This document shows positions 1-12,300 of a stretch of DNA of 64,000 bases, piece by piece. Origin of the DNA: Leguminivora glycinivorella. Its lineage: Eukaryota > Arthropoda > Insecta > Lepidoptera > Tortricidae. The position numbers and the translations under genes were made by a program. The notes below the pieces were generated by a model. That model had not been told where the DNA came from and searched no databases. It saw nothing but the letters and a program-made list of their open reading frames with translations. Each line of letters starts with the position of its first letter. Positions within the stretch are counted from its first letter, which is position 1. Location: positions 8,636,783 to 8,700,782 of the forward strand of contig NC_062980.1 of NCBI RefSeq assembly GCF_023078275.1. Reading direction: 5' to 3'.

Positions 1-40
1 GACCGTCTACCTGTTTGCCACCGATGTGGTATAAAAAAAT
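1..40 (+). repeat. Tail of a dispersed lepidopteran repeat
   Basis: The window opens in the end of a dispersed repeat whose last part (tttgccaccgatgtggtat followed by A's) recurs at 28285-28425 and, inverted and diverged, at 62640-62750. It resembles a SINE or LINE 3' tail. Confidence 0.5.
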
Positions 41-3000
41 ACATTACAGCGCGTGAACTAAAATAAAATACTCCAATCTCGAATTTTTAGTCATGTTTAA
101 TTTAATTAGATAGCATTGCATGCTACCCTATTTCATTCGTGTGCTTTATGCATAAATATAATTTTATGATAAATATAAAGATACATTGTTTAATATCTAC
201 GTCCTTAACTTATCAACAGGCATTACGCGGCTACGAGCCTACTAAGTTAGTTACCCTACTTATTCAAACCACACATTTTCAACTTTCACAGAGGTAAAGC
301 GTACTGCATTGTTTTTGAATGAGTACGTGCGATGCAGCTGTTGCAAATTAAACGATTCGATGGGAATACCTAATGACATGTACTTTGCTGCACGATACTC
401 TACGTGAGAACATCTTGATAAGCTATCTGCATCTGATCCGTTCGAATACAGGGTGGAAGCTAACCCGACATTTAACTGCTTGTAACTACTTACTTAGTCT
501 TTTTTTGAAAAGTGATAAGAACACCGTAGAAATATCATCAAACATATAAAAGAAAATGGTATTAGTAAATTCTCTGATATGGTGATCAACTGATCACTCC
601 AAATTTGCGAGCTCAAGAGTTGTCATATAGGAAGAATCTGGCCTAATTTCGCGCTTTAGCTACATAGTAATTGAAGAACCCTACTTCACCACGAATCGCT
701 CTTGCTAGCTTACTACATTCTTAGGATAACCCAGATTTTAGGTTTTAGTTAAGGAACTGTGTGACCTTATAATATTTTTTTTAGATGACTATCAATAGTT
801 TTATACTTATTATTGTAATTGACAAATATACATTCGATTTCTTTTTACCTGTTATTGGTTAGCGTTTATTAGATACTTCCGCTGAGAGCAAGAAGATTTC
901 TTTCGGACGTAACATGTCGCATAAATCAAAACTATTAATTAACATGTTGTACACGTGCAGCAACTTACTCTGTATTAATCGTATAATAAATAAAAATAAT
1001 ATATTGGCTTGTATATCAGTATACCAAGTAAGGCTAATTAAAACTCATAGACTATTTCGACCATTTGAAAATGAAAGTTGCAAACGCTAGCGGGACGGCG
1101 CTAATAAGGTCAACATGCCAGTGCGGGCGGAAGGAAAGTTGACGAAAACTAGATATTTCAAAGTCAATTTTATAGTTTTCGATATCAAACCGAATAAACA
1201 GGAGAAGTGCCAGTAATTAAGACACTTTCATTTTACTATCCGTCTATTACAAAATAGCGTTCGAAAAGTATTAAATCCTAATGATGTAGGTAACGAATAA
1301 AATGCAAGGAATTAAACAGTGGGTATGAAAAACCATATTTTCCCACGTACTTTTACCTTCGAGCAATATGTTCAAGGGCTATCAAGTCAGTCTGGCATAC
1401 ATAGTCGACTCGACTACAAGATTATGTTGAATACCAGGAACCTCATTTCTCTACTTCTTACTTTTAATTTACAAATGGAATGTACGCGCGAGATGACTGG
1501 ACAAACATTCCACTACACGCTCCAAGGAAGTTGCGCTATTTCAAATGTCATCCGCATCGTAAAATAACAAAGTATCTTCTTGATTATATTATAAGTATTT
1601 ACTATACAAAGATGATAACGAATTCAGTTCCACGTATGACCCCGAACCCCATAGATGCTTACTAGACTAGTAACGATGCTTTTGTAAACTGGCTGTGCGT
1701 GGAAGTTCAAAGGGCGCACAACGCACAACGCTATATTATTTGTCTTATTATTCTTATATTTAATCTTCGATTGGGTAGGCCTTTGTCCTTATGCTATGCC
1801 CTTTAAGTCCACGTGAATATACATTTTACTGAGAACTTATTATATATTGCAATAACGCTGAATCTTAGGATAATTACCTAGAGATACCTACCTAATCGTA
1901 TCTATACATAAAATGTATCATCAAATTCATGTCTGAAGTTGATCAACATCAGTTTAATAGACTAGTGAGACATATGTGACATGTGACATAGTTACTGTTT
2001 CCAAAAGGCCACACATATAGACCCTCATCATTAATCAATCACTTCAAAGTTAATGGTTTCTAAATTGAATTGAGTGTGGCATAAATGGGCATTGTCCAAG
2101 TGTCCTACTTTACTGTCAACCTGCTAAGTGCCTACTTATTTTGACAGTGGGTTTTGTTATGGAGTCACGGAGGGCGGTGCGGGCGGTCCACTGACCCATT
2201 GACCTTCAACGCGCGACCGGTTGCGCCTGGGCAAGGCACGGCGAGGCATAAGCAACTGGAGCGCCGGCCTAGCGGCGTTATACGTATTTATATAACATTA
2301 AAAAGAAAGCCTAACGCCCAGCCGACCGTGGCCGTGAGTAAGCTCTTCAATAGAGGTTATTCACGACGCTTGACGACCGACCGCCGCAAACGAACCAGTA
2401 AAAGTGTGAAATTTTGCGATTACACATAGTTGCTACAGATTAAGTTATACTCAAGGCGAATACATACAAGAGTCAGTCCAAGATAAGTTAGCAATGACTT
2501 TGACAGCTTCGCCGGTGCAAATGATATTTTAAACGTCAAACTTCAATTAAATTATGACCCTTACTGGGCGGAGCTATAAAAAAAAACATTTATTAAGCAA
2601 GTAGGCCACAGGGGCACTTTTACATGTCAACATTACAATAAATAATATGGATTCAAATAAAGTACAAAGTTACTATAATTAATAAGAGATGTATAATCTC
2701 TAAGTGTCAAAGTACATCTAAAAACTAAATCAAATCAAAATCGTTGCCAACTTATCTTGGACTGACTCTACATTAAATGAAGATAAATTGTTGTGACACG
2801 ACGTGACAACTCGGTAGACATTCAGACTTTTGTATCAACAACAGAACAATAGATATCTAGTCGGATCATTTTTGTATCCCCTGGGTTGGAGTTATTGACT
2901 TGGACCATGCGCTAGTTGATATACGAAGTTCCAAGCCAGGGCAGTAATGTTTACCTAATGAATATTTACATATAGAAACAATTAAGTATCTATAAGGAAA

Positions 3001-3094
3001 ACTACACACAAATTCGCTCAGATTTCTGAGTCAGAGTACTAAAAGTTATTTTTACTCACTTGTCCAGTAGCAGAGCGTCGGCAGAGGCGGCAAG
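41..3094 (+). promoter_or_regulatory. Upstream region of the carboxypeptidase gene
   Basis: This is 3 kb of mostly AT-rich DNA with no convincing coding region. A GC-rich patch at about 2155-2290 stands out and could be part of a promoter or a non-coding first exon. Just before the start codon, a pyrimidine-rich stretch ending in tgtccag (ends 3067) looks like a splice acceptor. The 27 bases before the ATG may therefore be the end of a 5' UTR exon spliced from further upstream. No TATA box or transcription start can be placed with confidence. Confidence 0.3.
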
Positions 3095-6000
3095 ATGCTA
3101 CGTTCCCTCCTGCTGGTGGCCCTCGTGGCGGCCGCGGCCTCGCAGTCTGCTCCGGACCCTGGATTCACACCATGTAAGTTAGATAACTATTCAATCGTTT
3201 TATGGGTTACAATCCAAGCTTAGAAGTTAAAAGATGTTAGTACGCACTTCAAAGTAGGTAGTACTTATGCTTAAAAGTTGGAATAAGCAAAAAAACCTAA
3301 GAGTGTAATAGAGTCATACGACGTACGCTAGATGGGCAGCTATTTTGATAGCCCCGACGGTGCAAATGCTCATTCAAATGTGAAAATACTATGAAAGTAT
3401 GACGATTGCCTAATCCTTGCGCAGGCGGGGGTATTATCGTCGCTAACTTAGCTTGGTCTGACTCTAGCGTCATTTGCAGACGTTTCTGCTTTATACAAAA
3501 TTAATTAAATGTCAAAGTATCTTCCTAAATATATTCAGCTACAAAAACACACGGTGTAAATTAGCATAAGAACATTGTCAACGTCTTTGCTTACTAGTTA
3601 GCTATATTTATGGATTTTTGTTCTTTTATTTCCTAGATACATTTTACGAAGAGGAGCCATCTGTAAACGACGCTATTCTTTTACACGATTGCGACAAGTA
3701 TCTTAATTTAGTTTCTATTCTAGCGGAAGAGGTGTCGCCGACGGTCCTAGGCGAGGTGGAAGCCCGCGACGGCGGCACTGACCTGGAGTTCCGGTACCAC
3801 GACCACGAGCAGCTGACCCGCTACCTACGAGCTGTGTCGGCGCGCTACCCCGCCCTCACGGCTCTCTACTCGATCGGCAAGTCTGTACAAGGTGAGTGAA
3901 GTTGACGGCGGCACTGACCTGGAGTTCCGGTACCACGCCCACGAACAGCTCACCCGCTACCTACGAGCTGCGTCGGCGCGCTACCCCGCCCTCACGGCTC
4001 TACTCGATCGGCAAGTCCGTACAAGGTGAGTGAAGTTGACGGCGGTACTGACATTGAGTTCCGGTACCACGACCACGAGCAGCTCACCCGCTACCTACGA
4101 GCTGTGTCGGCGCGCTATCCCGCCCTCACGGCTCTCTACTCGATCGGCAAGTCTGTACAAGGTGAGGGAAGTTGACGGCGGCACTGACCTGGAGTTCCGG
4201 TACTATGACCACGAGCAGCTCACGCGGTACCTACGAGCCGAGTTGGTGAGCCATCCCGCTCTCACGGCTTTCCGGCAAGTCCATAGCCATACAAGGTAGG
4301 TGGAGACGGCGGCACTAACCTGGAGTTTCGATACCACGAGTAGCTCACACGCCATCTGCGCAGTCGGCGCGCTACCATACCCCGCCCTTACAGCTCTCTA
4401 CTCCATCGGCAAATCCGTAAAAGGCAACTGGTACCAGTTGTCGCAACTCTTTAGTATAAAACGGTGAGATTTCCATTTCTCTATGCCGCAAGCTGCAAGA
4501 ATTTTAATTCGAATAAGTTACAAATAGAAATGGCAAGACAGCTGTTTATAATTATATTAAAATAATAGGTAATTACTAATTACGTAAAGGCAAAGTGATT
4601 GATTATGTTAGAGTCATATATAAAGTCAAAAAATATTTTCATTACACCTTACCTAGGCACGTCTTGTCAGATAGGCTATCTGGGGTATCATCCCTATTCT
4701 TGTAGCCCCTGGAACACTACAATCAACACCAGAACCGGATGCAGAGCAGATGGGATAAGACGTTAAAATTATCTACAATAACTTGTGTTCATATATCATT
4801 ATGGAAACCTCACACGATTGTCAGTGTCTGTTACTGTACTTACTTATTAATTACGAATTACCTATTAGATGAGGTCATAACAACCTAGGTATGTACAGAA
4901 TAATAACTAAACTATAATATATCTCCAAGTAAGTATTACAGCTTGGCAATTAGCCGAGAACCTATCACTTTGAAACACTGTTCATTCCGCAAAGATGGAA
5001 TAGTAATTAGATGCAAGATTCCTTGGCACAGTTGTGAAGCTATTCGCTTAGCTAAGTAAAATCACCTTTAAACACAATTGTCACTTAGTACCATTCATGT
5101 TACGCATACTACTAATGAAAATTAAATAATTATAGCGGGTTTCACGTTTTACAGGTACTTACTTGTGAAAATCACAGAGAAAATTATACTGAAAAATTTA
5201 CTTATGACTAATATTGCGACGAAAGCTCGTAACAAGAATAATATTATAAAACTAATTACAAATAGTTAATTTGGTAGGTAAACTGACAGTAGACTACCTA
5301 AAATAACTTATAGTAATCTCAATAGTTAGCTTTACCTTCCAAGTGTCTCACCGAAATATGTAGTTTTACTAATCGGTTTGGTTCCAGGTCGCGACCTGTG
5401 GGTGATGGTGGTGTCAGCGTCCCCATATGAGCATATGCTGGGCAAGCCCGACGTCAAGTACGTGGCCAACATCCATGGCAACGAGGCCGTGGGGCGGGAA
5501 CTGCTGCTACATCTCATCCAGGTACCTAGCTAACACATGCATCGTAATATGTAGATTAAGAGATTTTTCTATGAAGTAGGTAGGTTTCAATACTTTCAAT
5601 GACTCCGGTCTTGGTAAACTTCTTCCGCGCCATCCCTGATTGATACTTAGCCCCTATAGAACAGCAGTGTCAAGTAAATTTAAATCGACCATGTTTCCAC
5701 CATGATCATGACCTTGTGTCATCTAACACATACATTTTGTACTCAATGAAAACTAGTATCAATCCTTCTTCCGCACGCTATGCAACAATACAAATCAAGT
5801 CGTTCCGTTCAACTGATTCGTTCATAATTTTCGTGTGGAATTAAATTAGAACGTCGTCCAATTTCGAAAATCACATAAAAATCACCATTATTTCCATCAC
5901 ATCAAGATTCCCCTTTCGAAATTACCCGAGCATTTCTGTACTTCGAAATTACCCCAATGCACCCTACTAGTTTTTTAGAAAAAAATGCATGACATTTAAA

Positions 6001-9000
6001 ATAAAAAAGCTAACGTTGACACTGTTAAGTTGTCAACTCACCATTCGTAAACCTTATTATGACTCGGTAAGAAACATCAGTGGTCCATAATTTTGTTAGC
6101 ACATAATTTTTTCACTCTTAAAATTTTATTGTAATTTTATCTACGTTACCTTATAACACTTATGTAGGCATACGACATTACTTGCAGCACTTGGTCACCT
6201 CGTACGACAGCGACCCCTACATCAAATGGCTGCTGGACAACACCAGGATCCACCTAATGCCATCCATGAACCCCGACGGTTTCGCCATCTCGAAAGAGGG
6301 ACAATGCGATACCATTCACGGCAGGTAAAATATTGATCTGTTACATTGTGCTCACGCCAACCATACATAATATAGAACATTGTATTGTGCAAACGCATCG
6401 AGTGTAAAGCATAAGTTGCATCATAGAACATTAAGTTACACCATTTTGCCACTCATTTCCATATTTTAAAATTACTATAATTTCCTTTACTGTCGTTATT
6501 GAATGTTTTTTCCTTGCGTAACAATGACTGAATGATAATGCTCTTAGATTGTCCTGTCTATCTATTTGACAGTAGATAGGTAAATCATTGTGTTATATGT
6601 ACCTTGCACACAATGAATTCACGTTTCATACTAATTAACGCGACCATCTACATGATAAATCTCGCAGGAACTATGAATGACCTAGGTCAGCTCTTATCAT
6701 CTCATTCGACGAGTAATAAGTATACATTTATTAGATACGCTTATAAACACGATCGTGTTTAGATTCAGATGATACTTCCGATTAGTAATTAGAATTGTTT
6801 TCTTCCATTCCTGTACATATTCTTAATAGTCCTTTTACAACCCAGACACAACGCCCGCCGGTACGACCTGAACCGCAACTTCCCAGACTACTTCAAGGCC
6901 AACACGAAGCAACCGCAGCCGGAGACGGAGGCGGTCAAGGAGTGGATCTCCAAGATCCAGTTCACGTTGTCGGGGTCGCTGCACGGCGGCGCTCTCGTCG
7001 CCTCTTACCCGTTCGACAACACGCCCAGTGCCAGTAGGTAACACGATATTAAGCCATCATCAGCCCATAAAGAAGATACAAACCCGAGCGGCGAGGTCAA
7101 ATAATGGATCTACGGGTCAGTACGGGTGTACAAGCGCGCAGGAGGCGACTCTGTCAACAAGTAGGTCAATAGCTGGCATTGCAACAGCCCAAAGCAGTGC
7201 ATCAACAAACTTAATACTTACCTATGTCGAGATATTCTAAGAGATGGTGTCTAGATACTCTAGATATCCTTCAACGGCTTCAACCTCATAAGAGAAATAT
7301 GTTGTTACAATGTGTCATTGCAGTTTTCTGAAGTAGTGTAATTGTAAATAGGTACCTAGTACCTACTTATATAAAGATTTGGAATACCTACGGTTTTTTA
7401 TCTGCTTAATATTATCCTAAACAGATCTATTTTAAATAATAAATATAATATAAATTATATTTTCACGCTGCCTAAATAAAAGGACTATGCAGATCCTCAG
7501 TCCTATGCTCAGGTGATGTAACTTTTTCTAACACTTTCTTTTAGTATAATCAATTAATCACACACGACACAAAAAAATTCGTTTAAACATTATTAACGAT
7601 GATTGTTTTCTGTCCCACATATCCCCTGAACGCAGTGTTCCAAAGCTACGCGCACTCGCCGTCGATCGCCCCGGATGACGACGTGTTCCGCCACCTGTCG
7701 CTGGTGTACTCCAACAACCATGCCAAAATGTCGCGAGGGGTGTCCTGCAAGTCGGGCTCGCCGCGCTTCGAACATGGGATCACTAACGGTGCCGCGTGGT
7801 ACCCTCTTACAGGTATGGATAGATTCGAAAAGCTGTGCTTGAAAGTCATGAAGCTTTTACTTCCTGTTGATAATAGAAATATTAAAATACTCTTTGTTTA
7901 TTTTTCACATACCTACTGGTTAAGGCGCCGCTAATCGGTTTTGAAGACTAAATGGACGATGCTTCAATCAAAAGGAGTACCGTTTCCAGAAATATTGCAT
8001 GTCATCTACGCCATTCGTTGTTAGTTACTTCCTCGAGGAGTTGTTGATTGATTGATTGATTGATTGAATGATTTTGTTTTAAAGGTGGAATGCAGGACTA
8101 CAACTACCTGTGGCACGGGTGCATGGAAATCACGCTGGAAATCTCCTGCTGCAAGTATCCCCCCGCGCACGAGCTGCCCAAGTATTGGCAAGATAACAAG
8201 GAGGTATTTTATTACTTATTTACGTACCTACTTATCTAGAATAATGCAATACATATAAAAATCCTAAAATATAGTGCTATTAAATAAGTTATCAAAAAAA
8301 AAATTTTTTTTTGAACTGTTTATTTCTTTATAATAAAAATTAATCAGTACATGCTTATATCTTAGCCTAATCTATATTTATTCTAGATTTTTAGCCAAGA
8401 CGAGTAGGTTATCTTTACATTTATAATTATACACATGCAATAGTATTTTATGCAACTGGTGGTTAAAAGAGGTCAAAAAAGGTGAGTGGCGTGGGTAACA
8501 ATTTGAGGCGAAGCCGAAAATTGTTAATAAAGACGCCACGAGCATTTTTTGACTCAGTTAAACACCGTTGCATACAATACTTTTTCTACGACCAAGCACT
8601 TATTTTGAAAGAAAATTATAACTCAACAAATACCTACTTTCAGTCATCTTAGTTATCTAGTGGACCGCCTACCATTTTGAATATGTAGTTTGAGTGCAAA
8701 CATGAAAATAAAACTGTCTATGGTATGGTTCTTTGAAGCCTGGCCACTAAGACGAATCGAGCCGAGTTGAATCGAGTTCTCATACATTTGAATGCGATTC
8801 AACGCGTCGCCAATGAACGCAGCAGAAAACAAAGGAGTCTCGACTCTGCGAATTGGTTTGTTAAGTTGGTAGCAATGTATTTACTGAACTGTAACAGCTA
8901 TATCGTGCTACTGCTACTAAATGTTTTCAGGGTATAGACTAGATAGACTTGTCCTGACATCTTTTATGTAGGGTTTTAAAGTTCTATGCACGACCTTGTA

Positions 9001-9361
9001 ACTCACGAATAACAGTACGGGAGTAGAAAAAAATCTTAAATGTATTTTTAGTTATTCTTTATCTATTTTTAATATTTTGTGCATTTATGACTTAAGGTTT
9101 AACAGGGCTTTTTTCAGGGCAATTGGACGTATCGTTTGATGCACGTAACTTGATAATAGTTTCAGTGATAACTGATAAGATATACCTAACAAGATTTGGT
9201 TTAGTCTGCTGACAATGTTGTTTCGACTAAATGCATGCATAAAGTATGAATGAAAATGAAGCATTCATATACCTAGGTTGTGGACCCTGAGTTAGGTGGT
9301 TTTTAACCCCCGACGCAAAAACGAAGGGGTGTTATAAGTTTGACGTGTCTGTCTGTGTGTA

Positions 9362-9392
<31 letters not shown>

Positions 9393-12300
9393 GTGTGTCT
9401 GTCTGTGGCATCGTAGCTCTCGAACGGATGAACCGATTTTGATTCAGTTTTTTTTATCTGAAAGCTGAGTTAGTCGGGAGTGTTCTTAGCCATGTTTCAT
9501 GAAAATCGGTCCACTAGGTCGCGGTCGGGGGTTTTTTCAAAATTTTAATTTTGTGGTTAGGTTATTGAATATGCATATGCAAAACATAAATAACTCTCTA
9601 CGACTCAGCAACTAACTGGGACGCAACAAAAACACTGGCCACTAAATAAATTCATAAACATATTTTATAATGCGTAAAAAACTAATTTTGAACATACAAC
9701 GATGTGATAATCTTTAACAAATATTTTAAGTCTTTAGAGCTTCATGAAAAAATACACGAATGCCACAACCATCAACAACAGCGAGGGTGCAGTAGTGACA
9801 GCGGAGTTATCCCAGGGTTCGCTAGGGGATACAATGCCGATAACGCCACAGGCCACGCGCGCGCCGGCATTGCCCGTCGTTAGCGAGTCTTCGTGTCCAC
9901 CCAATCCTAGATCGTCAGTCCCCGCGTGCAGTACCAAAGCACGTCCGAGGATATTGTTGCGGCCCCGCAACGTAGCCATGTGGTCCGTGAATTCAACCGT
10001 CGCAACACCGTTTCGGTTTGCTTCCACAAACTGCACGTTCCCGAAGTCGCCTACATGTCTCACTTCGTGGTCTCTGCCACCGTGATTGACTTCGTCAGGG
10101 TTGAAGTGTCCTCCAGTAGTAAGGCATGTCGTCACGTCGCCCAGCTCGTGAACGTGGAACCCGTACTGGCCCGCCGGCAGTCCCGAGATGCTACCCGTTA
10201 CGCGAAGACCGTTATCGGTTTCCGTGAATGTTACACTCCCAGATATCTCATTAGCGACCAAATGAGCTATAGCTACTCTTTGACAACTAACTCCAGTTGC
10301 CAAACAAGTAATTAAAGTTACATATAAACCTGACCGAAACAACATTGTGGGTGAAGAGCTAGAACGACCGAAACTGTCGAAAAACTATTCAATACTGGTC
10401 ATCATAATATATGCGCTTTAAAAGATAAGGATGAGTAGTGATAACAAATATGGTATCGATACTTTATCACTGAGATGTCAAGTCTGAAGATCAAGCTATG
10501 GATTAAGCTCTTTACTTTATGTTTTATCTTGATCTCTGATTCAGTGATCACGGTTCCTAAAGTTTGACGTGGATTTTCCTGTAAGTAATACAAGTACATT
10601 TTGTAAATGTAAATGTTTGTTGCAGTCAATGATCAAGTACCTGGCCGAGGCGCACCGCGGCGCGCACGGGTTCGTGATGGACGAGAACGGCAACCCGGTG
10701 GAGCGCGCCTCCGTGCGCGTCAAGGCGCGTGACGTCACCTACCACACCACGCGCTACGGCGAGTTCTGGCGCATCCTACTGCCGGGCACCTACCGCCTCG
10801 AGGTACTCCTACACACACTACAGCTACACGATAGTTACAAGTGATGTACTTACCTAAAAGATAGAAGTATGCACCGCAATCATTGAACGACCGTTCCTTA
10901 ACTAACTACATACTACAACAACTCAAAGGTTAACTTGCCTATTAATAATTATTGTAATTTTTAAATCTAGCAGTAAGCATGCCAATGTACCTGACGTGTA
11001 AAATTTTATTTTATCAATAAAGGATTGTATTGTATTGTATTGTTAGCTGGAAGAAATCCCTTAAAGGGATAAGTTCGCCTTTGTACTGTCTATCCTGTGT
11101 CATATTTGTGTTTTGTGTTTTGTACAATAAAGAGTTTATACATACATACATACTACATGTTTATATTGCAGGTCACTGCTGAGGGCTATTTGCCACAAGA
11201 AGTAGAATTTATCGTTATCGATAGCCACCCAACTCTACTTAACGTCACTTTACATTCAGCTAAGGTAAGCGATCAACTAATAAACCACTAATTTAATGAA
11301 TTCTGTAAATATATTAATACGATCCATTAATAATCAGGACTATACAAACAAATCAGGCCCCCGTTTGTAAAACTACAAGTATACTACTAGAATTAATACA
11401 AGTCTACAATATTTTAGCGTTTCATACGCATTTGAAGTGTATAGGCAATTATGGAAATGTAACTTGTAGTTCTATAAAACCGGAACTACCCAATTAAATA
11501 CTACCTAAGGGTCACTAAACTACGGGGCACCTATGCAGCACAGTGGGAGACGTGTTTAGATGTTACGTTCCTTTACTAATCCTTACTCTCTACTATTATT
11601 TCAGTAAATCGTTGACCTACGTCTGATATGGTATCTCCTGACGTGACTTTTTAATTTGTACATATTTTTACTGTAAGCATGAAGCCAATAAATGTCAACC
11701 AAAACTCAATAAATACCAAAATTTACAGCCATAGTGAACCGTGCCAATTTGCCAGTACTATCAGACGGATTATTATTTCACAACAATCGAATTTATAGTC
11801 TTGGTTGTCACATGAGGCATTGTAATCTGTATGGGTGGTGGACGTTGGTTGTATAGGGGTACGTGCCGAGCCTGCCCGCCAGGAAGCCGAGCCGCGGCTC
11901 CAGCCGGCGTGTTACCACTAGCACTACTACTACTACTACCACTACTCCAGCCCCGGCCGCTGCCGACGGCGCGTGGAAGTTCCCCGAAGACTAGACCACT
12001 GTACATACACCGACTTTCCTTTATCAATACTAAAAACTGATGTAGCTTCTGGGACATAATTTCTGCTTGGGCGACTGTTAGAAATAGAAAGCATTTATTT
12101 AGAGTCAAGAAGGCAGACGGTAACAGACCGTGTTTAGGTAGGAACCAAAAGTGTTTACATTGTTGTTTCGAAACTTAAGATCTCGTTGAATCTAAGTCAA
12201 AGTCTCCAAATAGTAGGTGTGTTTTCTAAGTGATTATTGTACCTGGCCTGGAGATTTTTTGCCACAGGCAGAGTTGTCTAATGGGAGCTTAGAAATCATT

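Noticed and set aside
2154..2429. 91-codon + ORF in a GC-rich patch
   Set aside because: No recognisable motif or splice logic; more likely promoter or repeat sequence.
9744..10315. Two long + ORFs
   Set aside because: They are antisense shadows of the SOD coding sequence.
11831..12040. ORF with a leucine-rich run suggesting a membrane segment
   Set aside because: The run comes from reading the ACT trinucleotide repeat of the candidate Thr-rich exon out of frame; the other frame fits the gene structure better.
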